Assembly: GCA_024336345.1 (NCBI GenBank)
Contig: JANFOG010000009.1
Coordinates: forward strand, 1,116,001 to 1,180,000
From: Mariannaea sp. PMI_226
Taxonomy: Eukaryota; Ascomycota; Sordariomycetes; Hypocreales; Nectriaceae
Reading direction: 5' to 3'
DNA length: 64,000 bases
Made by a program: the position numbers and the translations under genes. How positions within the stretch are numbered: the stretch's first letter is position 1; each line of letters starts with the position of its first letter. This document shows positions 21,515 to 31,331 of this stretch, piece after piece. The notes beneath the pieces were generated by a model. It ran no database searches, had not been told where the DNA came from, and was given only the letters and a program-made list of their open reading frames with translations.

Positions 21515-23194
21515 CTATACGATAGGGTTATAAAATCTCATCTTGTTTTCAGGATCCCATTTGGCTTTCAAATTTCGTAGTCGGTTCAGTCTCCAATCTT
21601 CCCATCCATAGATTGCCCCCATGGACTCATGGCCATGTGCGTAATTCACATACGCACGCAATCGCTCTGGATCATCGCTTCCCCGTAGCAAATGCCCTCT
21701 CAGCTTCTCTCCGAATTCCCGGGCGATCGGGTCTATCGTAGCATTGGGAAGATACATGACATAGGGAGTGACAAGTATTTCATCACTGCGGTGTGGAAAC
21801 GAGGTGCTTTTCTCATCAATGGCCTGGACGCCTTGGTTCGCGTAGCTCTCCAGGATAAAAAATGAGCCAGCCAGCTCGGGAACGCGGCGGATTGTTTCAT
21901 CAATCTCGTCATAAGCCTTCCTGACGGCTTGTACATTGTATGTTTTCAGTCCAATGGGAAACCGGAGTCCTGTGAGTCCCTTGGCACAGCCTACACCGTC
22001 GATACCCATATAAAAGATGGGTGCAAGGTCTGGCATGGGCGCTTCTCCCGCTTCGACGTTCATGGGTGCAAGAGCATGAAGAGGTTTGGCATACTCTCGC
22101 GCTTGCTGAACGTTACCGTCGTAAGTTACGGCATACCAAATAATAGGCTGTCTAGGGTCAGCTTTTGTGCACATTCAACCTCAATGGCGCAATCTTACAT
22201 GATCAGGGTCGATTTCAGGTATTCTGAGAATATAAACCCAATGGGTTACCTCTGGTGGCTGGGTCTTGATCATTTCGTTGGTCATTTCTAAGAGAGCCTC
22301 GAGCTTGCTCCCAGCGAAGATGAAAATCTCATAGGACCATGTCGGATTCTGGATGTCGTAGATCCGGTAATCCCACTCAGTCACAATTCCAAAGTTGTGG
22401 CCAGCGCCTCTTAGAGCCCAGAAAAGGTCAGAATTCGTTTTCTCAGATACGGTCACCGCATCGCCGTTAGGTAGGATGAGGCGCGCAGACAAAACCTGAT
22501 CTGCAGCCAGCCCGTACTGTCCCTGTAGCCATCCATGGCCACCGCCAAGGACGGGCGCGGAGAAACCGACACATTCACATATGCCAGTCACTGTTGTGTG
22601 TCAGTAAGTCACGCAGCAAGGCATATGCATTGAATTCACATACCTGTTTGCTTCCCAGCTGCCCATAGATCATGTACAACCTGTTTCACAGATGCTCCAC
22701 CCCCGATGACGGCGCTTCGGCCGCTTTCGTGTACTTGGATTTTATCAAGTCCACGAATATCGATCAACACCGCGTCTTTGGCATCAGCCAATGCCTCTGT
22801 AGCCCCGTGGCCGCCTGATCTAGCGACGAATGGCAATCCGTGCTGGTTTGCGTATCGAATCTAGACCCTCAATGTCAGTTCTTCATTTGTAATTTTTTTT
22901 TATGCTGAGACTAGGAAAGCCGCAACCTACCGTTTCTTGAACATCCTTCTCAGTCTGAACTCTGACCACTACGCTGACATCTGGTGAATGCCATTCCCTC
23001 CACCGACTCGTTGAAATGGAGAAAGTAGGCTCGCCCGGAAATGCGATTGAGGCCTCGGGCGATAATCGAGACGAAAGTTCTTCCCACGGAATCGAAGTGT
23101 TTGTAGCCAGGTATGCCAAACCCAGACGGCGAAGCACTTTTTGGGGGGAGACATTATTTAGCGCCCATCCCACGCCTGCTGCAAGAACTTCCAT
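21515..23194 (-). CDS. berberine-bridge-type FAD oxidoreductase, 4 exons
   Basis: Predicted 501 aa: exons 23194-22931, 22860-22644, 22590-22199, 22147-21515. The last intron (51 nt) uses the AG at 22149-22148, after a CTGAC branch; the earlier AG breaks frame. Flavin oxidases of this family attach FAD twice, and both sites are visible: His106 in ARSGGHGA and Cys165 in GICECVG. The PCMH-type FAD domain covers about 70-240 (IDIRGLDKIQ, GGGHGWLQGQYGLAADQV, ALRGAGHNFGIVT). The C-terminal BBE motif reads YVNYAHG ... WDPENKMRFYN. No ATG precedes 23194 in frame and the N-terminus is not a clear signal peptide, although an upstream exon is possible. Such enzymes oxidise alcohols, sugars or alkaloid-like intermediates; near a P450 and a pump, a tailoring role is inferred. 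Confidence 0.9.
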
Positions 23195-24067
23195 GCTGGC
23201 TCCAAAACCTCGAATTTTATAAACTTCGCGGCTGCTCCAAAGTTCCCGGTCCAAAAACAAAGAGTAGTCTTCTCCTAGTTCCAGTCAAAGCAGGTGTAGC
23301 ACAACTCCAACACAATCAGTTCCAAGATTGCGAGTTTAACTAATAGAGCCTCTCATCAGAGATGTTGGTTTTCGAGACATGCTGAGTGTATAATATTATC
23401 CCAATCCTAGAATGAACATTGCAGATGAAACTTATAAAATCGTTGAGAGGTTTGGGCTTGCTTACGTGAGATGACAACATGATGATGTGTTGTGTGGGAT
23501 TGGAGTGCATTCGGTGGTGGTACATGGCGCGAATCTGATGGCTCTCTGAGACCAGGTAAGAAAAGAGCATATGACTAACATGTTTTAGGTGAATGAGGTA
23601 CATAGCTTTTGAGTCTAGAACATGGTCTTGGAGTCTTAGTACATAGTCCAGTGTCTAGAGTGAAGTAAAAAATCCTATCTCGTGCCGATTTTCCCGATGG
23701 CGTCTCCGAATCATTGGAATTCAGGTCCATACAAATCAGAGCCCATGAACCGTAACTTTCTTTTTGGCGCTGAGGGATAATTTTGCAAAGTCGTTTTTAA
23801 AAGCCTGATCAATTGTACATATCGCAAACTATGACTCAAAATACTATCAAATTCCCTATTGTTTACATCAACTATTCCATGATTTCAACAATTTTACTGT
23901 CTTGCTTTTCTGAGTCTCATCTGTTCTCGTTTCATGCTAAATCAAATCCCGTTAAATCAAATATATCGATACAAGCACCAGTTTCTGCAGAAATTCGCAA
24001 CAGCAATAATCAAACAAAAAGTTCCACCAAAACACTCAGCAACGCAACCCTGAAGCTATCAAGGGCT
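23195..24067. other. intergenic, no gene seen
   Basis: About 0.87 kb with the promoter of the FAD oxidase and the 3' end of the secreted propeller gene. It is AT-rich in its right half. No gene or repeat is recognised. Confidence 0.6.
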
Positions 24068-25352
24068 CTAGAGAGTCACGGCCATTCCCTGTGCATTCTT
24101 GCCCGCTCCCAAGCTGGTCAAGTCAAAATGTTGGGCCTGCTTCTTGGTAACCGCATTCACTACAGTCACTGCGGCACCTGTAGTTCCATTGCCGGGGCTG
24201 AGAGCGTAGATGAATTCGCCTGAAGCCCTGAGGTCAATCAAACCAGGGTCACCATTGGCGAACAAGTCAATGGTGTTTTTGATACTCGCGTCTGTCAAGG
24301 ACATTTCCACCAGTCTGTTCACTGCAACATCGGTGACGAATGCAGTCTTGGTCGCAGGAGAAATGGCAACCCAACAAGTAGCCTTCTGACCAGCAATCGT
24401 GCCCTTGGCCTTGAGGGTGGCCTTGTTACTTTGAGGCTTGACAGACAACACGGCAGCACCAAATGAGGCATCGGTTGCGAAGATGTCGTTAGAGCCAGGG
24501 ATAACCTGAGATCCAAACAGAACAGCGGTGCCTTTGGGTGACGAGTTGACTGCCCGCGCACTGAGATATGCTGCTGACCTAGGGCGAGACTGACGAACTC
24601 GGAAAGAGGCGAGAAAACCGGTGTTATTCTTAGTCGGGTCGCCCTTCACAGTGCTAAACAAGGTGGATTGATCTTCAGAAAAGAAGACCTGAGAGACAGT
24701 ATTCAATGGACCAACTGGTGGTGTCGTTTGCTTCAAGTCGAATGGGCGGAGCTTATCCATAGGTCCCAGCCCTCTGGATGAAAACGAACTGCAAGACACG
24801 CCAGCTTTGGCTCCGGTAGACCCGACACAGACGAGTTTGTTCTTCAAGGAGGCGGCAACGGTGTTTGGGAACTCGCCAGGAACTGCCACTGGCTTACCAA
24901 CCATGGCGAGCTTCGTTGGGTTGCGTGGATCGATGGTAAACATTGTAACAGTGTTCGATCCAGAGTTGACAGCGAAGAGATGCTATTGTAAAGAGAAACA
25001 AATGTCAGTTCTGATGAATTGTGGTGGGGGGACTGGTCATTCAAGATTCACGACGCACATTGCCAGCAATGGTCAGAGAGGACTGAGAAATCAAAGCATC
25101 TGGAGCGGCGGGCTGGTTTGTACTGCTAGAGATGGAGTTTGCTCCTGCGCCACCAGTTGCCGTGTTGCTACCATGCGAGAGCAGGCCATTGCGTCCAATT
25201 GATACGGCAACAACGGCATTGCTCGCGTCATTCGTTATCATGTAGATGGCTTTTCCTGAGCTCGAGCCTGTATCGCATGGCGGTGGATGCGCGGAGACCG
25301 GAAGGGCCAACGGCGCCAGACAGAGAAGAAGAGAATAGAAAGAGGTATGCAT
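24068..25352 (-). CDS. secreted carboxymuconate-cyclase/lactonase-like propeller, 2 exons
   Basis: Predicted 402 aa: exon 1 25352-25059, intron 25058-24983 (GTGCGT donor, AATAG acceptor), exon 2 24982-24068. A clear signal peptide (1-21, ending PVSA) shows secretion. The body has repeated propeller strands (GKAIYMITNDASNAVVAVSI, LFAVNSGSNTVTMFTID, GKPVAVPGEFPNTVAASL, KNKLVCVGSTGAKAG), as in the fungal secreted '3-carboxymuconate cyclase' family, which includes the cell-wall antigen Gp70 of Sporothrix. Despite the name, enzymatic activity of these secreted forms is unproven; they are abundant wall or culture proteins. Length matches the family. Function here is therefore uncertain, secretion fairly sure. 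Confidence 0.87.
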
Positions 25353-25538
25353 GTTGAGGAGATGACAGAAGAAACCAAGAACAAAGCGAGATAGAATTAA
25401 GACGATGTCTATCGTATAGATAAGAAAGCTTGGTGAGTGAGTGTTGAATGGAAGTATGGAAATGTGGTAAGCAAGAATGAGAAAGAAATGATGATACTGG
25501 CGATTAGTTTCCTAGTGATTGAACAGAAATCAGACAGC

Positions 25539-25545
25539 ATTTATA
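25539..25545 (-). promoter_or_regulatory. TATA-like element of the secreted propeller gene
   Basis: Minus-strand TATAAAT about 190 bp before the ATG at 25352, followed by a C/T-rich leader. Confidence 0.4.
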
Positions 25546-26354
25546 CTTTATTATCTACATAGAGGTTATGGCTTTGACGATCAACTTCGGTTCCATGATC
25601 GCGCCGACTGATGAAGATGAAGATAATCAGGATTGCCTAATCAGGAAAGGGAGTTGTCCCCAAATGATTGATCAGACGCTGGTCGCAGCAAAACAACACG
25701 CTAACTGCTCCGAGATCTGTATGTGTTTATCCAAGGCCAATAATGGTTAACCAGGAAAGCCAGTTTTTTTTTTCGTCTCGTCTAAACTTCTCGTGTATCA
25801 TAAAAGTAGATTACCTAAGGTGAGATGTGGATGGTCGCATCGTCATCAAACAGGGCCAATATCCCGAGAGAACCGAAGAACCGGCGAGGAGGTGTCCTAA
25901 ATCGTCGTTGGTTTTAGATGTAGTTAAGATGAAACATGGGGACTGGCTAATTAATAGCGGCTTAAATGTGAACATGTTACTCGATCATCTCCATTCCGTC
26001 TTCGAATCCTCCCTCACTGTATGCACTATTTATTGGCTAATAATTCGAGATGGGAGACATAGACTACCGAATCAACAAGTATCCCTTTTTTTTTCCCTAT
26101 TTATTTCTAGATACGTTGACCTGCACTTATCCTTCCATTCTATCTCACATCAGGTAGGTATGAAAAATTTCCCGACAAAAAAGCAAATTAATCACCAATC
26201 CTGACATACTAGAGATACAAGTCGGTACCTTCTTTTGGCCCGTGTCGCAAGCTGTTGGAACAAGCTGAGTCTGCGCCCTTACCGAAAAGGGCAATTTTGA
26301 TTATCCGCGTCTTGGGCACGTTTTTGTTTATGGGGGAGCCTTAAAACCCCCGTA

Positions 26355-26451
26355 GTGCAGGTACCTACACTACCTACACTACCTGCCTGGGTACCTAGGT
26401 GCCCAAGATGGTTAGGCCATGGCCTTGTAGCGTCAGATGTTTACCTAGGTA
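26355..26451. repeat. palindrome-dense block in the bZIP promoter
   Basis: Within about 100 bp: two CTACACTAC-type direct copies flanked by GCAGGT and ACCTGC in inverted order; GGGTACCTAGGTGCCC (26389-26404, palindromic but for one base pair); AGGCCATGGCCT (26414-26425, perfect); TACCTAGGTA (26442-26451, perfect). The bZIP ATG is 245 bp downstream. Confidence 0.7.
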
Positions 26452-26695
26452 CTGCAGCTTTGCTTTTGGTCTGGTTTCTCTCCCCTGCATGAAAGCTGGC
26501 GATTGGCAACTTCACACATCTCACGCCCTCTCTGCATGAGATTTTTTTTCCCGTGCAAAATCTCCATCTCGGAATTGGCGGCATCTCCCATGTATACGAG
26601 AAGACCCTGAATCATACTGAACGTGTTGGCATCATCCCCTGCGACTACCACCATTCTCAGCCTCTTCTCGGCCTAGCGTCCACCTCCAGCTAGCC

Positions 26696-27998
26696 ATGAG
26701 TAATAACATCTTCCGCATCTTCAACCCAAAAGGTGAGCTTCCCATCTCCTTCATTACCAGCACGGCACCACCCCGTTGATGCGGTACCACTCGGCGACCT
26801 TATTTGGCTAACGTTTGTCACCGGTTCTTTCTTCAAGGGCCCAAAGAGGACCCCATCGAGAAACGGCGTGGCCAACTTAGGCGAGCCCAGAAGTATGCAC
26901 TACTGCTGCCACACACCCTTCGTGCAAAACAGGACCTGTATCTCATCATCGCAGGAATTTCCGTGAACGCAAAGACAAGTACACTAAAACTCTCGAATCT
27001 GAGCTGGCGAAATGTCGAGCCAACGAGGCAAGACTGATGCACGAGGCTGAGAGCCTCCGTACCACAGTCAAGGTGCTTGCGCAACTGCTCTCCGAACATG
27101 GCATCGAGTCCCCTGCCAGTGTCCTTGATGCCTTACACCAGATGCAGCCTCCGGCTCAAGAGTCACAGTTTGATGTAATGCCGATAGACAGCTCTCATTA
27201 TGCCGGAAATAGCCAATCACCCGTGGAGACTGCTCAATGGACTTCACCGGAGTCATCAACCGGTTATTCTGGGTCTGAAAGCCAATCCAACTATACTATC
27301 CAACAACAATATCGACCTCAGCCGCAAGTTCCCAAGGCTAAAAACTCCTTTACGGACATACTTAGGGAAGCCATGCCCCTCCAGAGCCAAACTGGGCGGT
27401 GCTGTGACTTTGACATTGTAAACATTGGCATGGAATTTGTATTAACGTAAGTAATGCTTTCAAACTCACGGCTAGATTATCTACACCTGCATGAAAATAC
27501 TTGGCAAGGTCTGTGTTAACCTGACTAAAACATATTATAGTCTTGAAAGACCGTGTCTGGGGCATATTCACGGCGATCCTAGCAAACCCAATGAGCCGAG
27601 CGGCCACGCCCTAACCACGTCCGCGGTACTCCTCTCCACCTGTCCATCACAATCACCTAACGATCTTACACCGTCATTCCAAAACGCGCCAGCAGCTCTT
27701 CTCGATCGCCTCCTGACACTTTCTCCAAGCCTTTCCCCAGATGGCGAGATGACCCCCGTACAAGCGTGGAACTACATCCGGCGCCAACCACTCTTCGGCG
27801 GGCTCAACACGCGAGATCTCTGGGCTTTGACGGGAGAGTTGCGGGAGGCGGTCAAATGTCATGGGTACGTTATTCCTTGTGGCACTAGACAGTGCAGTCA
27901 AAGATTCTAATTATGAGAGCAGGTTTGGTGCTGTGATTCAGCAGGGCACATTCGAAAATTTAGTATACAAGACTTTGCTAGTTGGAAGGGCACCGTGA
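26696..27998 (+). CDS. bZIP transcription factor, 5 exons
   Basis: Predicted 327 aa: exons 26696-26732, 26838-26892, 26955-27446, 27541-27864, 27923-27998. The reading frame depends on splicing: the basic region RRGQLRRAQKNFRERK (22-37) is built across the exon 2/3 junction, which strongly supports those splice sites. A leucine-zipper-like coil follows (LESELAKCRANEARLMHEAE and on, to about residue 75). Downstream, FVLTLERPCLGHI is rebuilt across the exon 3/4 junction, a motif seen after the zipper in a group of fungal bZIP proteins. Conserved-looking helices near WNYIRRQPLF and LRDLW-type sequence lie toward the C-terminus. A nuclear DNA-binding regulator; palindromes in its own promoter suggest possible autoregulation. 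Targets unknown. Confidence 0.85.
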
Positions 27999-28207
27999 TT
28001 CTCCTTGGTGTTGAGATACAATGGGTTATTGCAGGTATATGGTCATACTGCTATTGAGTTATATCTTGCTGCTATTTTCTTTTTTCAAATACTTCAACAA
28101 ACAAGGGTAGAAGTCTGCTTGGTTTGGTTGTATCTTTCTGTCCTAATGTTACCACGTCCCACCGCTGACAGAGCACCCTTTCGGCCAATTATATTCACAT
28201 CAGAAAT

Positions 28208-29743
28208 TTATTTTCTTCTCTGTAATAAATCACTGACAAAATCCTCATATTTTTCACTGCCAGACACAGGCATGTACCCATCACTGCACAGTCTGCCTCG
28301 AGAGCTTACAAACCAAAGAGATGCCAATGCAGCAAAGGAAGCAAGAATCCCAATGCTACCAAACACGTAGGACGCCATCACTGTCAGCCCTGTAAAGATT
28401 TTGGTGCGAATGCCATTGTAAAATGGATATGGGAGTTCTAGAAGGCCCACGAGCATTTCTAAGTGAGGACTCTCGGGGCCAAATGGCCGTTCCACAATGG
28501 GAAGAAGGCCTAGGTAATGGCCATTGGCCTGATGTCGCGCTCCTTGCTCCCAGACTACCAAAGCAGCTCGGACAACAGCGCTCACGCCATCGAGCATTGA
28601 GGATTCCTTATCACTTATGATAGCATCAACCCAGCTCCAAACGTGTGGTGCGTCGTTGATGCCGCTGTTGGAGATACTGTCCGTGTCCTGAGACAAGATT
28701 TCCACGCTTAGAAGGCTGTCATATCTTCCCATTTCAACAATCCGCGTGACCTCTGCCACGGCATAATACATGTGGTATGTAACACGGGACTCGACAGGAA
28801 GACCGTTGGAGTTCAGCTGATTGTCCAAAAGCTCATCTCCGAACCGTGCCCACTGAATCTGAACCGTGCCCGGTCCGGGAATGCGGTATTCCACCAGTGC
28901 CTCAGTCCGTTGTTTGCCATCGCAAGAAAAAGCGTCAGAGGTTTGAAACCACTCGTGGCTACTGGCCTGGGAGCGTAACCAGCCGGAATGATCTCTCGTC
29001 ATTGTAAAATTGCCGGGCTCCTTTGTCATATTGGCGACCATGACCATCTCTCGTGTGACCAAATACCCATTCTCGTCATCTTCAAACAGGGCTGGGCACT
29101 CAATTCTGTTGACCATGGTGACATTTTGTGGAGGCTGGTTGTACTCAAACATGTCGACTAACTCGTGGACAAAACCTTGATTCGCATCGCCAAGTACCGT
29201 GTCGCTAATCCACGGGGCGACGGTGCCATCAGAGTCGAGCCATTGCATAGATATCGGTAATGAAAACATTTGGTCTTCGGGGAGTTTTTCGATAACCTGC
29301 ATTTGGGTATTGACGATTCCAAATTTATATCCAAGAGGCACCGTGGCGATGATGATGGGTAGCAGATATCGCACAGGGGCAAGACCTTGCTTTCGCCTCA
29401 GGCTGGTCGATCGTTGTGTCAATTCGAAGGGTTCCTTTAGCGGTTCAACAGAGTATCGTAATTCAACAACACTCATATACGTCTCCACCAAGCCGTATGA
29501 TAGGATTCCTAGACTGATACCTACGATCGCTAACCAATCATCGATGTCAAGTGTTGAGCCAAACCAAAATGCGCGTTGCTGGGGGGGTGCTTCAGTGCAC
29601 ATGAACGTGGGAAAGTCGGGTGCACAATCAACAGGATCCCAAGCGTTGATGGCGATGAAAAGTAAGAGACATCCTCCTAGGAAGGTTGGAGTGATAGAGA
29701 AATACGATTGATATTTTGCAAATACTGCAAGTTGAGGCGCCAT
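28208..29743 (-). CDS. orphan multi-spanning membrane protein
   Basis: Single exon of 511 aa from the first in-frame ATG at 29743; the frame continues upstream without ATG to a GTG, so a 5' exon is possible. Three hydrophobic segments lie near the N-terminus (about 15-35 ITPTFLGGCLLLFIAINAW, 65-90 WLAIVGISLGILSYGLVE, 130-150 YLLPIIIATVPLG), then about 290 mostly hydrophilic residues with N-glycosylation sequons (NVT, NMT, NFT) and two Cys, and a last hydrophobic stretch (about 445-475). This suggests a large extracellular or lumenal loop. I recognise no catalytic motif or family. Expressed and conserved status cannot be judged from sequence alone. Confidence 0.65.
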   Translation of the reverse strand: MAPQLAVFAKYQSYFSITPTFLGGCLLLFIAINAWDPVDCAPDFPTFMCTEAPPQQRAFWFGSTLDIDDWLAIVGISLGILSYGLVETYMSVVELRYSVEPLKEPFELTQRSTSLRRKQGLAPVRYLLPIIIATVPLGYKFGIVNTQMQVIEKLPEDQMFSLPISMQWLDSDGTVAPWISDTVLGDANQGFVHELVDMFEYNQPPQNVTMVNRIECPALFEDDENGYLVTREMVMVANMTKEPGNFTMTRDHSGWLRSQASSHEWFQTSDAFSCDGKQRTEALVEYRIPGPGTVQIQWARFGDELLDNQLNSNGLPVESRVTYHMYYAVAEVTRIVEMGRYDSLLSVEILSQDTDSISNSGINDAPHVWSWVDAIISDKESSMLDGVSAVVRAALVVWEQGARHQANGHYLGLLPIVERPFGPESPHLEMLVGLLELPYPFYNGIRTKIFTGLTVMASYVFGSIGILASFAALASLWFVSSRGRLCSDGYMPVSGSEKYEDFVSDLLQRRK

Positions 29744-30579
29744 GGTCCTTGAGTAAGGCTTGATTAGATATCGTTCGACGAGATGCGGGTCAGAGATGCG
29801 TCCTTTGCAGGTAGGGTGAAAGAGGAATGAGAGAATATTGGGGTTATCCCACCATAAGTAACGCTCAGCACAAGTTCGAACCTGTGTGAGTAATCTATAG
29901 ATAGAGACCTCGAGTCTCTTCACGGGACCTCCTCAATACCGCGCCAAGAACTATGACTACACATTGTGTGCCGCTGCATCTCTAGTTCTGTCCACGATTG
30001 GATACAATCGAATCAGCTATTTTCCTGTTCTCTGTAAGATACCCCCCATTTTTGTATTATTTGGTTAAATCACAGACCTTCGACCAGGCAGAAGGAGTTG
30101 AAAATGACATTTCATCCCTTTCATATTGGTTACGCTGTCTGTGGCGCATGCAGATGTGAAACCACTCCGAGCCTCCGTAACTCAACGGACCCTACCCACG
30201 AGCTAGTCTCACGCCGCCTGATAATGGATGTTAAGAGAGAAAGATGGTAGATGTAGGACTTGGTTTGGTTGTCATTGTTTCATTCATTACGAAGTGCTAT
30301 CAAGGAGGATAGGAGTTTTTTATTGTCGCTTGAGGTTAGGTCTAGCATTCTTCAGCGAAATGTATTGGTGGCTAATTGGTGTAGATTTTTCTGTTATTCG
30401 TCGCAGCCAAAGACGCAGCGCACATATCCTCTAGCCCCCTTTCTGTATAACAGCGTTTAGCAGTAGGCAATCCTTCTTCTACACTCATTGGGTGTGTCCT
30501 TGGTACCCCGCATCAGTTGATTTTAATTTATTTCAGTCCATTCTTAGCAACCTACACATGATTTCCAACTGAATAACGT
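29744..30579. other. intergenic, upstream of the LysM relic
   Basis: About 0.8 kb. At 30111-30158 one frame reads as a signal-peptide-like hydrophobic run (FIPFILVTLSVAHADV). A stop lies just before it, and a nearby ATG at 30104 is out of frame with it. It may be the degraded start of the LysM gene below. Confidence 0.35.
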
Positions 30580-31128
30580 GCAGGAAGCAACGGCGAGCCA
30601 GACTATGAGTTATAAGGTGTGTACCCGCGTGGTGTCCTTCTCAGGCGCTGCCATAAAGTTGATTTCTGAACCGGCACTGGCGATAAAGAAAAAGGAGTTT
30701 ATTCTCTGGAATCCGTCTCTTGCGTAACCCTCCCAGCGCATTTAGCTATTCTCACTTCTGCAATCATCCCTGGACTATTTGCTTGAGCATGACGACTTCT
30801 ACCATATAAGTCCTTCTGTCAAGAATGATTGCACCAGCTTGACTGTCGGTGCGTACTACTGCATACTCACCTACCATCTACCAAGAAGGACGGTAACCCT
30901 CCATCAGCGGATAACCCTGATGCCCTCACGACAAGTACCGCCTGTTCTACTGATATAGCCACGGATACTGGTACACCCGGTTCAATTCATTCAGACGCGG
31001 TGTCCAGCTTTAACAAATATTACTCCGTGCAAACGGGCGATGGGTGCTGGACCACTGTCATTGAGAACAGCATCGCTCTGGATGACTTTTGCAAGTGGAA
31101 TCCTGCCGCCAAGAACAAATGCTCCTGA
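30580..31128 (+). pseudogene. broken multi-LysM protein gene
   Basis: At least three LysM-like pieces are readable but do not join. Piece 1 (about 30611-30724) reads YKV ... EFILWNPSLA and then stops at 30725 (TAA). Piece 2, same frame after a second stop at 30743 (TAG), reads LLEHDDFYHISPSVKNDC and then TSLTVGAYYC (30770 to about 30865). Piece 3, shifted one frame, reads KKDGNPPSADNP and then KYYSVQTGDGCW ... DDFCKWNPAAKNKC, ending in a TGA at 31126. WNPs..., C...YYC and VQTGDGCW are standard in secreted fungal LysM proteins, which bind chitin and can shield hyphae from host chitinases. No ATG opens a full frame. Decay is the simplest reading; sequencing error or unrecognised introns are less likely given two stops and a shift. 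Confidence 0.65.
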
Positions 31129-31331
31129 CCACAAGCGAAGAAGGCCTACGTTTATATCAGTACATAGTAGTCATGAGAAGCCTCTTTACTCACAGGGCGA
31201 CATTCGTTTGTCAGTCTCGTTGGGTCCTGAGAACGTATCAAGATAATCAATACTCATTTACAATATCAAGGGTATAATTTGCCTTTCTATGTCCCGTTGG
31301 CAGGAGGATTATTCTATCTCATTATGGAAAA

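Larger units (their letters stand above)
25353..26695. other. intergenic, divergent promoters
   Basis: About 1.3 kb between the secreted propeller and bZIP genes, transcribed away from each other. It holds a TATA-like box on the left, T-runs near 25765 and 26088, and a palindrome-dense block at 26355-26451. No gene is seen. Confidence 0.6.

Noticed and set aside
29865..29895. GTTCGAACC-type word resembling a tRNA B box
   Set aside because: No acceptor stem, D arm or anticodon arm around it; the same holds for GTTCGAATCC near 11905.
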